Positions 25,201 through 36,985 of a stretch of DNA of 64,000 nt are shown here, piece by piece. A program made the translations under genes and the position numbers. Position 1 is the first letter of the stretch. The number at the start of each line of letters is the position of its first letter. The notes under the pieces were generated by a model. It was not told where the DNA came from and made no database searches. It saw only the letters and a program-made list of their open reading frames with translations. The DNA is from Macropodus opercularis (taxonomy: Eukaryota; Chordata; Actinopteri; Anabantiformes; Osphronemidae), in contig CM061091.1 in the NCBI GenBank assembly GCA_030770545.1, forward strand, positions 10,968,501 through 11,032,500, written 5' to 3'.

Positions 25201-26623
25201 CTCATACTCAACATGGAAAACAAGATAAAGGTCAGAAAGTTGGCAAACGTGTACACACACCACGTTCAACTGTACCACAAATTATATTAACAAACAAATT
25301 TAAACATTGTAATAATACTTTGGAATATTACGTACCTGTTAAATGAAGGTTGAATACTTTACTTTACTTTCATGTGGTAGTGATAAAAACCAGGAAGATC
25401 ATTTTACTTCACTCTAATCACACGTTTAACACCCCAGATGTGGCATCTGATGTACATTTCTAACGTTGTGGTGTCTAATCTGTCTTTCACGTTCCTCACA
25501 ATAAGCAGATAAGAAAGAGTTTGATGTGTTCCTGTCGTACGTGGGGAGCCATCCATCAGCCGTGGAGGAAGATGTGATGGGACGTGACGCCAATGAGACA
25601 GGTAGGCCTGCTGTGAATAGCCTGTGATAGGTTTTGTTAGTCTCTTTATGTACTTACACTGAGGAAATACATCAACTATTACTCTTTTGGGCAGCGTGTC
25701 TGTCCAGCACACCAAATTCTGAGGACTGTAACGACATCCAGACACCATTAGAAGTCCTGCTACCCCACGTGTTGGAGGACGAGTGGGGGTATCAGCTCTT
25801 TCTGTTGGACAGGGACGTGCTTCCTGGAGGAGGTGAGGTCACCAGATGCGTGTGTGTGTTTGTGTGTGTGTGTGTTTGTGTGAGTGTTCAATGCAAAAGT
25901 TGCTCACAGAGTCTATTTAATATTGCAGCATACACAAATGACGCCGCCCTTGCTGTACAAAGAAGCCGTATGCTCATCTGCCTCCTGTCAAACGACTACT
26001 TCTGTGACAGTAATGCTGTGTTTATTTTAGAAACAGGAATCCAGGTATGGCCTAGACTTCATTTAAGACTCCTTTTGGATTATAAATCTATGACTTACAA
26101 ATAGTCATTACGATACTGAAATCTTTAGTTTCCATTTATTTTTAGTGACGTATGACTGGACTATCTTTCAGGTTGTTGGCAATACACATCCTGCGTGCAA
26201 TTTTAAATAAAAAGACAGGTTTCGTTGTAATACTCTGCTGACAAAGACTGTGCGTGGCTGGTAGCAAACCCAAATCTGTGTAACTTTAAGCTCAGGTTTT
26301 GCATTAGATGTAACTGTATATTTCTAATCACTTTTATGCATCACTTAGAAAAACTGTTTGACAATCTTCAACCTGCTCCACATCTTCAGGCTTTGCTTCA
26401 AAACTCTGCCCTCAAACTCCTGCTAATATGGACCAGCAGAGCTTCAACATCCCTCACCACAACAGAGCCTCCACTGCCCACAGTGGTCCAAAGGGGCTTG
26501 ACGGTGCTACCAAGTCTAGACTGGAAATCAGGAAAACTGTCTGGAGAGGCCAAGTGCAGTTTCTGGAGGTCTCTAAGGAAGGCCATGCCCAGTCACAGAA
26601 ACCAAAGCCAGCTTCAAGCATAA
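22250..26623 (+). CDS. il18rap: Interleukin-18 receptor accessory protein (IL18RAP)
   Basis: Signal-transducing partner chain of the IL-18 receptor. Exons: 22250-22337, 22449-22629, 22941-23103, 23185-23353, 23995-24069, 24481-24610, 24721-24875, 25093-25230, 25509-25601, 25695-25832, 25929-26044, 26390-26623 (1,680 nt, 559 aa). Signal peptide MQTGFILIFLFTPVFS; three Ig-like domains (about 25-320); membrane helix about 330-350; TIR domain from about 367. Diagnostic matches to mammalian IL18RAP are the third Ig domain (NIVDPGDNTTKEVELG), DKKEFDVFLSY (box 1), LLDRDVLPGG (box 2) and FWRSLRKAMP (box 3 FW kept). Exon 3 must start at 22941: starting at the later CAG (22963) shifts phase and gives an early stop. 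The exon 5 acceptor is NAGNAG (start 23995 or 23998). Confidence 0.9.
24158..24210. repeat. Short interspersed repeat fragment in an il18rap intron
   Basis: 'TCTTTATTGTCATTGTCAC' followed by 'ATGTACATAGAAATGA' is a sequence found dispersed in many fish genomes, probably the tail of a non-LTR element. Assignment is from memory. Confidence 0.4.
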
Positions 26624-27968
26624 AGGAGGATTGGACTAGGTTATTGCTGACATGTGTTCAGTATAAACATGGTTTGCAACAATATTTATTTTAATATGTA
26701 AATATGCATTATCTGTTAATAGAGCATCACTACAAAAAATGCTATACAAATACAAAGACTTGACTGTTCTGTGCTTGTCTCTGAAGTTTCAAATTCATCC
26801 AGAAAAAAGCTTGATGGTTGAATTATAAACACACATTCAAGAGAGTTTTATAAAGCATAGGTCATCATGTTACTGCAGGCACATCAACAAACACTTGCAA
26901 CAATACAAGTGATTCAAATTTTTATTTGACTGGCTTTTAATTATATATTCAAGGGATTTATGATTGATACAACTTGATTGATGAATGGATACGTATGGAA
27001 GGAAATATCCCAAAAAGTTTCAGGCACAGGAGAAGTCACTGAGATACCATATTTATCTCAAATGAAAGTGAAGCATTGGGATTCGTGTTGTCAAAGTAGC
27101 AATGGCATGTTCATAAATGTGCCAGGCAATTGCTACAGTATATAATTCAGTATTACCAGCACCCTGGTACAGATCATGGCTGTAAGATTCTGGTCTTCAC
27201 AGTTAACAAAAACATCACCAGTCCTTCAGGTTCGACTTGGAAAATAGACACTGGGCTGAGAGTCCAAGTCTGTTTTGCCAAAGTCATAAAACAGAAACAA
27301 AAACAAAATGTATAAGGAAAACTGGAAACAACCATCAAAAAAACATAACACACATAAAATTTTAATAAGAGACTGCCTTGTGGACTTTTCTTACAGAAAA
27401 TGTGCTGAAAGAGTTGAACACAGACACTGACGAACAAAATTAAACTAAGTAATCTATCTGAGGGTCCATTCCCCACGTACTCTGCACATGCACACTTAAA
27501 CGCACACTCCCCCCCATTAGTGGATCAAAAATAAAACATTAACACACATTGTACACTATGTACATTTGAACAGCAATACTGGACCAGCAAGAACAAGGGC
27601 TCGCTCGGCTCAACACCTAGTCAGCTTCAGATAGGAAACGAGATCTTGCAAACAAAGCATAGAAACTACTTTAATATATTTTCTGAATAGTCGACAGAAA
27701 GTAGCTGTAGCAAATCTTACATATTTTAAACAACATTCTGACTAATTTCTTTGCTTGCTCTTATTTACCAACCTTGACAAATTTCATAAAGATTTTGCAA
27801 CTTCTCCAACTTAGTAAGTTGGTAGTGGCTAGAAATGTAAATGCGTGTCGAGTCAGAGTGTCATAGAAGGCTTAAAATATTCTTACTAACATAAACGCAA
27901 TAATTTGAGCCTTCATAATTATCTGACATGATGTTGCTTATACAAAATTATCCAATGTGACAAAGGCT
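26624..27968. other. Convergent 3' spacer between il18rap and pcnp
   Basis: The two genes end toward each other across 1.35 kb of AT-rich sequence that must hold both 3' untranslated regions. TTTATT at about 26,685 and 26,917 read AATAAA on the minus strand and could serve pcnp. No other gene is apparent. Confidence 0.5.
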
Positions 27969-29595
27969 TTACAGTTTGTCTGCTTGGGCCTTCATCTTCC
28001 TCTCCCAAAGTTTTTGATGATCAGAGAAGCCTTGCTTGCCCTTGTTGAAAGAATTAGGTCCTGCAGATGTTGGTGTATCCCTTGAAAGATATATTAATAA
28101 AGCTCAAATGAATACCAATGTGAAACATACAAATTGTTTTAAATGTTTTTTTTAAAAAGGAATGTTCTGGTAAAAGCAGAACCAGAGGAAAACCAGAGTA
28201 AAATGTTGAAGTATGCTTATTTTATGTGTGTGTGTCTATACCTGCCAATGTTCTTCATTCTCATCTTGGCTTCTGGAGGCATCTCCTCAGGTTCACTCTG
28301 CATTGCAAAAGAAAATGATGATGCACGAGCACTTGCATGTTTGTTACCAACCGGCCGTGACGTGACTTTGGACGTTTGTGCTTACGTCATCATCTTCATT
28401 AAAAACAGATGCCAGCCCTGCCTTCTTCGGAGGTGCTGATGGAACAGGTTCTTTGGGTTTCTACAACATATTGAGGACACCCAATTTAGGGAAACAAAAT
28501 ATAGCAACACAGCCCAGCACCATCACAGTTGTTCATCATTTTAGTAAAGTAAATAATAAAGTCTGCAAATCCCAATATTGATTTGTTTTAGCAGTTATTA
28601 TTTGGCATGCTTCCTAAAATTACTTTTTTTAAAACTTGCTTTTACTAAATAAACGCTTTTCCGCTCAAACACTCACTGTTGCTCCAAGTTTGATAGAAAT
28701 AGGGTTGGACTTTTTTCCCATCTGACTGCTCATTTTAAAGCCAGTTTTGAAGACCTTGCAGGGAATCGGTGGACTTGACGAAGACTCATCTTCGTCTTCA
28801 GGTACAAGATGCTGCGATGAGCGTTTGACTGAGGTCCCTTCTCCTCCCACAGTGCTACAAGAGACAGGCTTAGTTTTCACTCTGCCTTCCTCCTCCAGCG
28901 GCCCTGCTTGAGGCAAGACAACTCACCAAGGTGAAAAACTATTTTCTAGAACTGGATATTATTTATAGCTACGTTGTGACGTTTACCTGAGTGGTCTAGC
29001 CATCAACAAATGTAACTTAGGGTTCACTCTGAGTTACAGTTTATTGTTTTATAAATCCACCTGAGGAGTGAGTGAGTGAGTGAGTGAGTAAGTGTGTGTG
29101 TGTGTGTGTGTGTGTGTGTTCAGACGCTACTACTAATTCCGGTAATTCGTGAGAACTGTAGTCTGTTAACGTTCATTTGTGCTAGCTGACTAAGTTAGGC
29201 TAGGTTAGCTACATGCTACTAGGCTAGGCTAACATGAATTTGCGAACTAAAAGGAAAACACTATTGTCAGGATTTTTTGCAGTATTGAACAAACTCACAC
29301 TGACATACATACACAAACTGATAGGTAGTCAATTAGCAAATATAATGTTACCCAGCTGTAACTTAGGCAAAGATTTCTGGTAAACGTTTTTTGCTTAACT
29401 TAGCTCTTTAGCTAATGCTGTTTAACACGCGTTTCTTCAGCGTAACGTTACTTGTAGTCGGTTTTAATTAGGTCAAAAATAAGGCTAGCTGGTGTTAATT
29501 AGATATTGTTTCTCAACATAGTTTATGCATTAAACAGCTCATATATCACCTCCGTCGTCGATGCAGCCCATTCTGTTATGCTCGTTATCCGCCAT
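27969..29595 (-). CDS. pcnp: PEST proteolytic signal-containing nuclear protein (PCNP)
   Basis: Small nuclear protein rich in PEST sequences, linked in mammals to cell-cycle control and ubiquitylation. Minus-strand exons: 29595-29550, 28903-28677, 28460-28386, 28297-28242, 28080-27969 (516 nt, 171 aa; human 178). The N-terminal half is divergent and acidic/Ser-rich (EDEDESSSSPP), as expected of a PEST region. The second half is strongly conserved: [48 protein letters not shown] and FSDHQKLWERKMK. Exon 2 has two possible acceptors three bases apart (CAAG|CAG|GGCC), adding or dropping one residue. The start MADNEHN lies in a YY1-type ATGGCGGA context. It is divergent with stk16. Confidence 0.93.
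29065..29119. repeat. (GAGT)n then (GT)n microsatellite
   Basis: GAGT tetranucleotide repeats followed by GT repeats, in pcnp intron 1. Confidence 0.9.
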
Positions 29596-29598
29596 GTT
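29587..29598 (-). promoter_or_regulatory. YY1-like element over the pcnp start codon
   Basis: On the minus strand AACATGGCGGA matches the YY1 pattern AANATGGCGGC except at the last base. YY1 sites overlapping the initiator ATG are known for housekeeping genes with CpG promoters. Confidence 0.4.
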
Positions 29599-30327
29599 TT
29601 TCCCTCTTGTTGTACTTCCCATCGGACGCCACTAAGCTTTCTCTAGCGCTGTAGCCCGAATCAGCTGCGCGTTTGTACAAGAAGAAGAAGAAGAACATTA
29701 CGACATTTACCAGAGAGTGAGGCATAGGGGAGTTCAGAAGTAAATGTATAGTATATCACGTATTTAAAGGATATGTTGTAAGGTGATTGCTAAACAGATT
29801 CTATCCATTTGGTTGCGATAAACGAATATGAGTAAAAGTCTGATATGAGCAAGACATCCAGCAGATGGCAGCAGTGTAACACACTATTTTGAATGCAACC
29901 CGCCTTTAAACTCCAAAGAAGAAGAAGAAGAAGACGAAGAAGACGTATGCCAGCAAGCTAACTTGGTAAACAGAAAGCTGTGGTAGGAAATACACGTTAA
30001 CGCCAACAAATGTAAAACGGTTTAGCTGGCCGTTGTGTGCGGTAATCATTTTAAGTATACACAGATTTTGACGTTAACATTGGAAACGACGTAAATGTCA
30101 TACTTTGGTTGTTTTTAGCCGGTGATGGGCTGCTGCGCTAGTTAGCAATCATGTTATGCGACACTTCGTGAGCTGACTTATTAGCTACATGTCCTGTTTA
30201 GTTCGATTTTGTTATTAAACGTTTTATTATGTTGAAGAACATGACATTATATTCTATACTAATTTAAATGTACTTGTCCCTTTCTTTCCAGGCTCAACGC
30301 TTGCTTTTAAACGATGTACCATTCAAC
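29596..30327. promoter_or_regulatory. Bidirectional promoter region of pcnp and stk16
   Basis: A 732-base interval separates the two divergent start codons. It contains two GAA-type repeats (about 29,681-29,697 and 29,920-29,945), a strong CTCF-like motif at 29858-29873, and a TTTCTTTCCAG acceptor ending at 30291. The acceptor implies that stk16 has an upstream non-coding exon. Confidence 0.55.
29858..29873 (+). promoter_or_regulatory. CTCF-like motif, forward orientation
   Basis: CCAGCAGATGGCAGCA fits the CTCF core CCASYAGRKGGCRS at every position. It lies between pcnp and stk16. Occupancy cannot be judged from sequence. Confidence 0.5.
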
Positions 30328-33300
30328 ATGGGGCAGACCTTGTGTATTTGCTCCCGTGGCACCATCACCCTTGATAACAAAAAATATTATTTTGTCCAGA
30401 AACTTGATGAAGGGTAAGGTATTTTATTTCTTTCACTTTACGCCGTCTCAAAGGTTTAATGTGGTTGTCCTTTAAATTTGTTGACAAATCCCATAAATCA
30501 TCATCATTAATTAATAATGATTTGTCTGTGGAAGCTGTGTCTGTCTGTGGAGAATTTTACTGAGGTCACTGAAGCACACTCCCTTTATTACCAGCAACAT
30601 AGGCTCCTCTTGGTTAGTATTAGTTTGCAAACACAGTCCTGCTACAGCCATTACAAGCTACTAAAAATTCACAAGTTCCTGAAAAGTGTTTAGACCAAGT
30701 GTTTTAAGTAATTAACTGGGGGCTATTAACCAAAGAAAGGGGAAATAAAAATCACAGTTTCATAAATGCATTGTTGTTGGGAATTGTTTCTAAACATTCT
30801 TAATATGGATTATCATTAGCCTTAACATTTAAGACTAAAGTACAATAAACCATCTTCTTTACTATCCTTTGCTATGTGGATTTGGATAATTGTTAAACCC
30901 CTAGTTAATGTGCTTCTAACAAACACAAACTTGTCTGTGTCCTCTCATCAGTGGGTTCAGTTATGTTGACCTGGTAGAGGGAGTAAAAGATGGGCGCTTC
31001 TATGCCCTGAAGAGAATCCTCTGTCATGACCGTGAAGGCCGCCAGGAGGCTCAGAAAGAGGTGGAGATGCACCTGATGTTTAACCATCCCAACATCTTGA
31101 GCCTTGTTGCACACACCTTTGTTGATCGTGGAGGCAAGACTGAAGCCTGGTTACTTCTGCCTTATGTTAGAGTAAGTTAGCGCTAAAGTTTAATATGGCT
31201 AGAATAACCTAGAGGATATGTTCTGATTTTGACATTTTGCGTGTTTGTGTGAACAGAAAGGCAGTTTGTGGGCTGTTCTGGAGAAGCTGAGAGACAAAGG
31301 AAGCTCAATGCCCGAAAAGCAGGTTTTAAAGATATTTCATGGCATCTGCTCTGGACTTAAGGTCGTTCATGATAAAGGCTATGCACACAGGTAATCTCTG
31401 TCTGAAAATCTTTGTGCAATAAACAAAATTCGATCAGGGATCAAACTAGTCTTCAATTTTAATTCAGTTTTATTTAAATCGTGCCAATTCACAACAAATG
31501 GTATCCCAAGACACTTTACAAGATAAGGTTTAAGACCGTACACAATTAAACCCAACAGAACAAGTCTTGTGATTGGTTATTCTTTTCTGTGGATTCACCC
31601 AATTAATTTTAACCACAGCGTTTTCACCAAATGTCTTCTGTAGAATGACAAAGTAAAACTTGTGTTATGATTTCACAGAGACTTGAAGCCCACAAATGTT
31701 CTTCTAGATGAGGATGACAGACCAGTTCTGATGGACCTGGGCTCTATGAACCGTGCTAGGATTGAGGTAAAGGCACAGGATTTATCAAATCAATTTATTT
31801 GGTACCTGAGGTGTCAGTCACATCATCACAGTTCATTCTTCTTGTAGCAAACAATGATGTATGGTTTTGAAGGTTGGTGTTACTGTATGTAAATTAAAAT
31901 AAAGTGACCTTTATTATAGTGGTGCAAGATGGTCCACTTTTACCTCTAGATGGCAGAGTGGCATTTTAATGCCGACCAACCACAATATTAAGCTTCACAT
32001 ATATAAATAGTTACTGGATATTCGCTTTTATTTTCTAGAATACACTGTTTATGAGACCAATAGATATTAAATGTAAAAACAATACAGCAGGGTCAAATGT
32101 TAAACCTTAAACTGTGCCTTCATACCTGCATATTTGAAGTTTCTAATGTTTAACGCTTAAAGGTTTCCAACTAGAATTATATAATTATTATATTATAGGA
32201 GTATTATTTTTACATTATGTCCAGAAGGTTGTGAAATGTTACTTTGTGATGGTTTTAATCAAGCTGAATTATTTACAGGTTAGAGGCTCTAGGGAGGCTA
32301 TGACTATACAGGACTGGGCAGCCCAGCGGTGCACCATTTCCTACAGAGCTCCTGAACTCTTCAATGTAGAGAGCCACTGTATTATAGATGAGCGCACTGA
32401 CATCTGGGTAAAGCCTTATTTTCTACATGTGTTTTATTTTGTGTACTGTATATTTTATATACATTTTAAGATAAGGTAGTCCTTTATTGATCCCACAGTA
32501 GGGGAATTCAATTGTTACCACAGCTACAGACTAATTAGTAAGGTGCAAAAGAATGAAAGTTAAGCAACTTCAGTGGGGAACTATACACTACTGTTACTGT
32601 GGATTTTGCACCTATGTGATTTTTCTCATATATTACGGTTTGCTTACAATTCTCCAGTCACTTGGTTGTGTGCTTTACTCCATGATGATGTTGGAAGGAC
32701 CGTATGACCTGGTTTTTCAGAAGGGGGACAGTGTTGCTCTGGCTGTTCAGAATCCAGTGGCTATTCCACAGTCTTGCAGGTTAGTATGTAAACCATAATG
32801 TATTCTTACAGTGTAACATCAGTAACATTTCCCATCTCTATATCTGTTTTTGATACTGACTATTCCTAACGAATTCAGATGTGCAGAATTAAAATGCTAC
32901 AGTTATTAAGAACTTTAAGTTTTTGAAATACTTTATAGTGGCAGTTGCAAAGATAACATTGCAGATCGTGATTTCATATCCACTAGTATGTAATAAAAAT
33001 ATATCAATAGTCTTTAGGTAATACAAGACTAACATACCAGATTCTGGTTAATTTTCTTTGAATTGAGTAAAGCAAGTTTAGTTTGTTCTTTTGGATTTTC
33101 AGTGTTGGTTTGTGTAATTTAAAATACATTTTAGTCATTAATGATGACTTAGTGTAAGGATGTATGTTTGTGCTCAACTAAGTCATTTAGTAAGTTTTGT
33201 TTAACAACTGTACATAATTACTGTATATTAATATTATTAATTATTATTATATTATCTTTGTTGGGTCAGTTACTCAGAGGGCCTACAAATGCTGCTGAGC

Positions 33301-33408
33301 TCCATAATGGTGTCAAATCCCCACGAGAGACCACATATCAACTGGGTTCTTGACCAGGTACAGGACCTGCTGAGTCGCAGCCCCAACACCCAAACCAACA
33401 TGGTCTGA
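30328..33408 (+). CDS. stk16: Serine/threonine kinase 16 (STK16), complete
   Basis: Membrane-associated Ser/Thr kinase of the NAK family, acting at the Golgi. Exons: 30328-30413, 30952-31171, 31257-31390, 31679-31766, 32279-32407, 32658-32779, 33270-33408 (918 nt, 305 aa, the same length as human). The N-terminus MGQTLCICSRG keeps Gly2 for myristoylation and Cys6/Cys8 for palmitoylation. Kinase motifs: FYALKRIL (ATP lysine), YAHRDLKPTNVLL (catalytic loop), MDLGSM (DLG in place of DFG, as in this family), SYRAPELF (APE) and DERTDIWSLGCVL. The glycine loop reads LDEGGFSYV where human has LGEGGFSYV, so the first loop glycine is Asp. Introns 3 and 5 hold repeat fragments. Confidence 0.95.
31455..31570. 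repeat. Interspersed repeat fragment in stk16 intron 3
   Basis: 'TTTTATTTAAATCGTGCCAA', 'TCACAACAAATGG' and 'CCCAAGACACTTTACAAGAT' match a very common fish dispersed repeat with the text 'CACAACAA...CACTTTACA'. Family name not assigned. Confidence 0.55.
31943..31956 (+). promoter_or_regulatory. Second CTCF-like motif, forward, one mismatch
   Basis: CCTCTAGATGGCAG differs from the CTCF core by one base (third position). It lies in stk16 intron 4, 2.1 kb from the stronger forward site. Confidence 0.3.
32468..32546. repeat. Non-LTR retroelement tail in stk16 intron 5
   Basis: 'GTCCTTTATTGATCCCACAG' followed by 'GGGGAATTCAATTGTTAC' resembles the 3' tail of a widespread fish LINE family (TTTATTGATCCC...GGGAAATT). 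It is a fragment only. Confidence 0.5.
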
Positions 33409-36400
33409 TCTTGTGTTGTGCACTGAATGTGGCCTGTGAAGACCTTCACACACAGAAAGCACCTCTTATTTTAGGTTTGAAAATATTATTTATTGACTTG
33501 AAAACATCGATACATACTTTCACTCAACTCAAAGATCTTGGCAACAGTATGAGCTTCTAATTTGAATGGTCTGACCAGGCCTGTGTGTCACAGTGAACTC
33601 TTGTGTTTCCTACAGACTTGCCAAATGAATCTAAAGAATATAAAGGGCCTTAAATGTTATTTAACCCTGTGTTATGATGCTTTTGGCAAAGGTCAGATGT
33701 TATATTTATTAATAATTTGACTCTGGCAATTGTAAAGGGACAGTGTGGCATTGTGAAAATGTGCAATTGCTTTTTGTTGCATGAGAAGATTGATACTGTT
33801 TTCTTGACTGTCTATTTAATTAGACACTAGAGCCAGTGGTCTGTTAATATTGTTTAGCTTAGCATAATGACTGGAAACAGAAAACATCTCCAGGGTTTTA
33901 AGCTGAGCTAACCACCACCTACAGCCTTGTAAAATAAGAATAATGTAAAAGCTTTGAGAGTTCCCAGTAGACAAACCTGTCTGAGCTTCGTACATATCAT
34001 AAAACATTCCCTGTCAAGAAGGAGTTTAATCAGATTCTCTTTGGTTTTTAATCTTGAATTCTTGAATTTTGTCTCTGTAACATCTTATAGTTACTCGTGT
34101 ACTGTAATTATCAGGACACAACTTCTCCACATGTTTACTCACCACGGTTTATCCCAAACTCAAGAGGCAGTGTTCCTCACTTGCAATGCTTCATTTAAAC
34201 ACTAAGGTGCTCCACCATCAAAGATCCCTGTTCCATGCATTGATGTGGTGACTGAACATTTCTTTCGGTACAGTTCACAACTTATAACTGGGGTCTTTAT
34301 GAAACAATGGGGAGAATATCTGCTAATACACAAAGACAGGTGTCAGTGTTTTCATCAACTGTAAGTGAAAGTCATGTTTGCTTTTGCAGTTTAACCTTTT
34401 TATCTTCACGTGTTTACTGTACTGAGTTAAAACAATTATTTGTCCATTCCAGCAATGAATTTTAAAGTTTGGGTTTCCTGACGTGTGTGAATCTGATCTC
34501 ACACTTTAGTTTTCTCAGGGTTCACCTGCATCTCAAAGTGTCTGATAGTTTTTACTAGTAGATCTAAATGGTACCTTTAAATCTGTCATTAAATGAAAAT
34601 TAAAATCTTTTTTGACTGTAATCTTGTGATAATGGACCATATTAGAAATGACCTGGGCAGATAACGTGTCTATACACACACCTGATGGATCGATGATTGA
34701 CAATGTTTAAATTTATTTTGGTCATTGACTATGAATTTTAGTGTAGTTGTTAATCTTGCTCTCATATAACTGCATTAAATTAGAGATGTTTTTAGATTTG
34801 TTTGTTTGCATATATTAATAGCATTTTCTTTGATTATGGAGAATTCTGCTGAAATTGCAATTCATCTTTTATTATTTGCACAGTAATTGTAAGTTAATAA
34901 TCAATATTGGATATAATATTTAACACAATTATGAAATAAAAACATGTACATTAAAAAGTAGTAATAGTATGCAACTCAATTACACCATATGGTCAAACTC
35001 CTGCCAAACACCTGCCTTGCATCAAGAATCCAGTTATGATGGCTGCATCACAGACGTTTGCAGTGGAAAAACATTTACTTTTGTACTTACAGTGACTTTA
35101 ATTACACATCAGCACCTCTTATGTCTGTAGATACAGTATAGGTAGTGAGTCGAGTATTCAGATCCTTAACAGTATTTGCTTGTATATAAGACAGCCAGTA
35201 CTTTAGTCAGTATGAAATTACTTGTATTTGTGTGCAAAAGGGAAATTATGAAAGTATTATCATAATGTATTATTTGAGAATAAAGGTCCCTATATAATTA
35301 TTACCTGCTTAAACTATAATTAACTGTCTCATCAAACACAAAATATTGTTCAACTGCTGTATTTGACTGTACATTGGGGTATGGAGATCTAAAGTCAGTC
35401 CTCCTTCCTAAACTTTTATTCTAATTTATTATTTAGTTATATGTTGTCATCCAGTTTAAAGCTGAATGAGTAATGCTGAATTTTTATTTAAGTTGACTCA
35501 GTCTTGGATTAATCATCACCCACATCTGACCAGCACAACCTTCATCTGACACCATTGAACACATGGTAGCAATTGTCTGTGTGTGTGGGTGTATACTGAA
35601 TTGAAAACAAATATCAAACTGTCCGTGTAGCTGGATTTACAGTCCCCATGTCCACTCGGATCAGTGAAATGTCACACTTCACTGCTCTCCCAATTACTTT
35701 TGAAGGTAATCTCTACCTTGCCAGGTTCAAATTTGCACACATATAAATGACCAGTCATAAAGTATACACAACCTACCACATGTTTACAGTGCATATACCC
35801 TTTTTATACACAAGGATTCATTACACTTGCATTAATGATATGCCTGCACATTTTTTCTATAGGCTCACCTACACACCCCAGACTCCCCTGGGAGTTCTGA
35901 ACCGACTTGTGTTTATGGGTTCAATGCGGGCCCGCACACAGACATGCTGGTCCTAGCTTTTATTCACCATCATCTGCTTGTGAGGAGCTGAAATGATGTC
36001 ATTGAACACAAGCGCAAGGTCAACTCAATGCTTGGCCACATTTTAGCACCAATTTCATGTGCTTTTGCTTGTCATTCAGTTGGGGAAAGCGCAGTATGTG
36101 TGTATGTGTCCATTTTTCATTTGATGCCCAACGCTGGTCCTCAAGCACAAACACACTTTTGCTCCCATAAACCATCTGCAAGCTTTATAGATTTGGCGAT
36201 GAATCAATTAGTGAATTATTTAATTAGCGAAGCATTATGGGTCAGCGCAAAGCTGCCCCCACCCTGCAGTGTTTCTAGGGCTCTTTAAATCATTTTACAC
36301 GTATGTTTCGACTCCATGTGGATGTGATCATGTGGTCTCATCTGTGCAAAATGACCATACAAAAGTTTCCTAAACACAGTCATTTCAGACATGATTCCAG

Positions 36401-36500
36401 TGAGACCTTGTAAAGTCACCTAGTAAAGTTTCTGTTGCTACTTGCCAGATGATGGATTCTGGTTCTTTAAAGCTTTATGTGTACAGACCTGGAACCTTTC
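33409..36500. other. stk16 3' flank and start of the gene desert
   Basis: No gene seen. The first 1-2 kb may include the stk16 3' untranslated region; AATAAA hexamers occur at about 34,935 and 35,279. The rest is AT-rich, and its open frames lack coding character. Confidence 0.5.
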
Positions 36501-36589
36501 CTGTCACTCAAGTCCAAATTAGCCTTGGCTGCAGCTGAAAAAGGGAGAATTATGGACATTACGTTTACCCCATTGAGTGAATGAGTTAT

Positions 36590-36985
36590 GACTCATGTTT
36601 GTGATCGGCCCATTCTTTCATTCCAGGACCTTTCTTTGTGCTCATTAATTCATGGCAGTGTGTGGGTTAAAATGCATAATGAGTTCATTAAGAAGGATTG
36701 GCGTAATCAGGTGGGTATTGCCTTAATTACTGGCACAGGTCCAGACCTGTCCGTTCTCTGAGGGATTGGCAACCCACCCTGTTCTCTGAGCTCACTAATT
36801 TAATTAAGTGTACAAAATGCTACTCCCTAACGTCGCCCTTGGGGGCAATTATGGCACGAGGGATTGAAAGATCTCTGCCGGGGGTATTTTACTTACTGGC
36901 AGGAGATTGCCTGTGTCAGTTAGCTGATTGCATTGATTATATTGATTTGTAACAGCTTTTCGGGTAATTTCATCTGCAAAGGTGA
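36590..36985. promoter_or_regulatory. Candidate conserved non-coding element rich in homeodomain cores
   Basis: Dense TAATTA/ATTA motifs occur in sequence of higher complexity than its surroundings: TTAATTCATGG, TTAATTACTGG, TAATTTAATTAAG, GCAATTATGG. The lack of microsatellites and the motif density suggest an enhancer, perhaps of mnx2. This is inference; conservation cannot be tested here. Confidence 0.35.
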
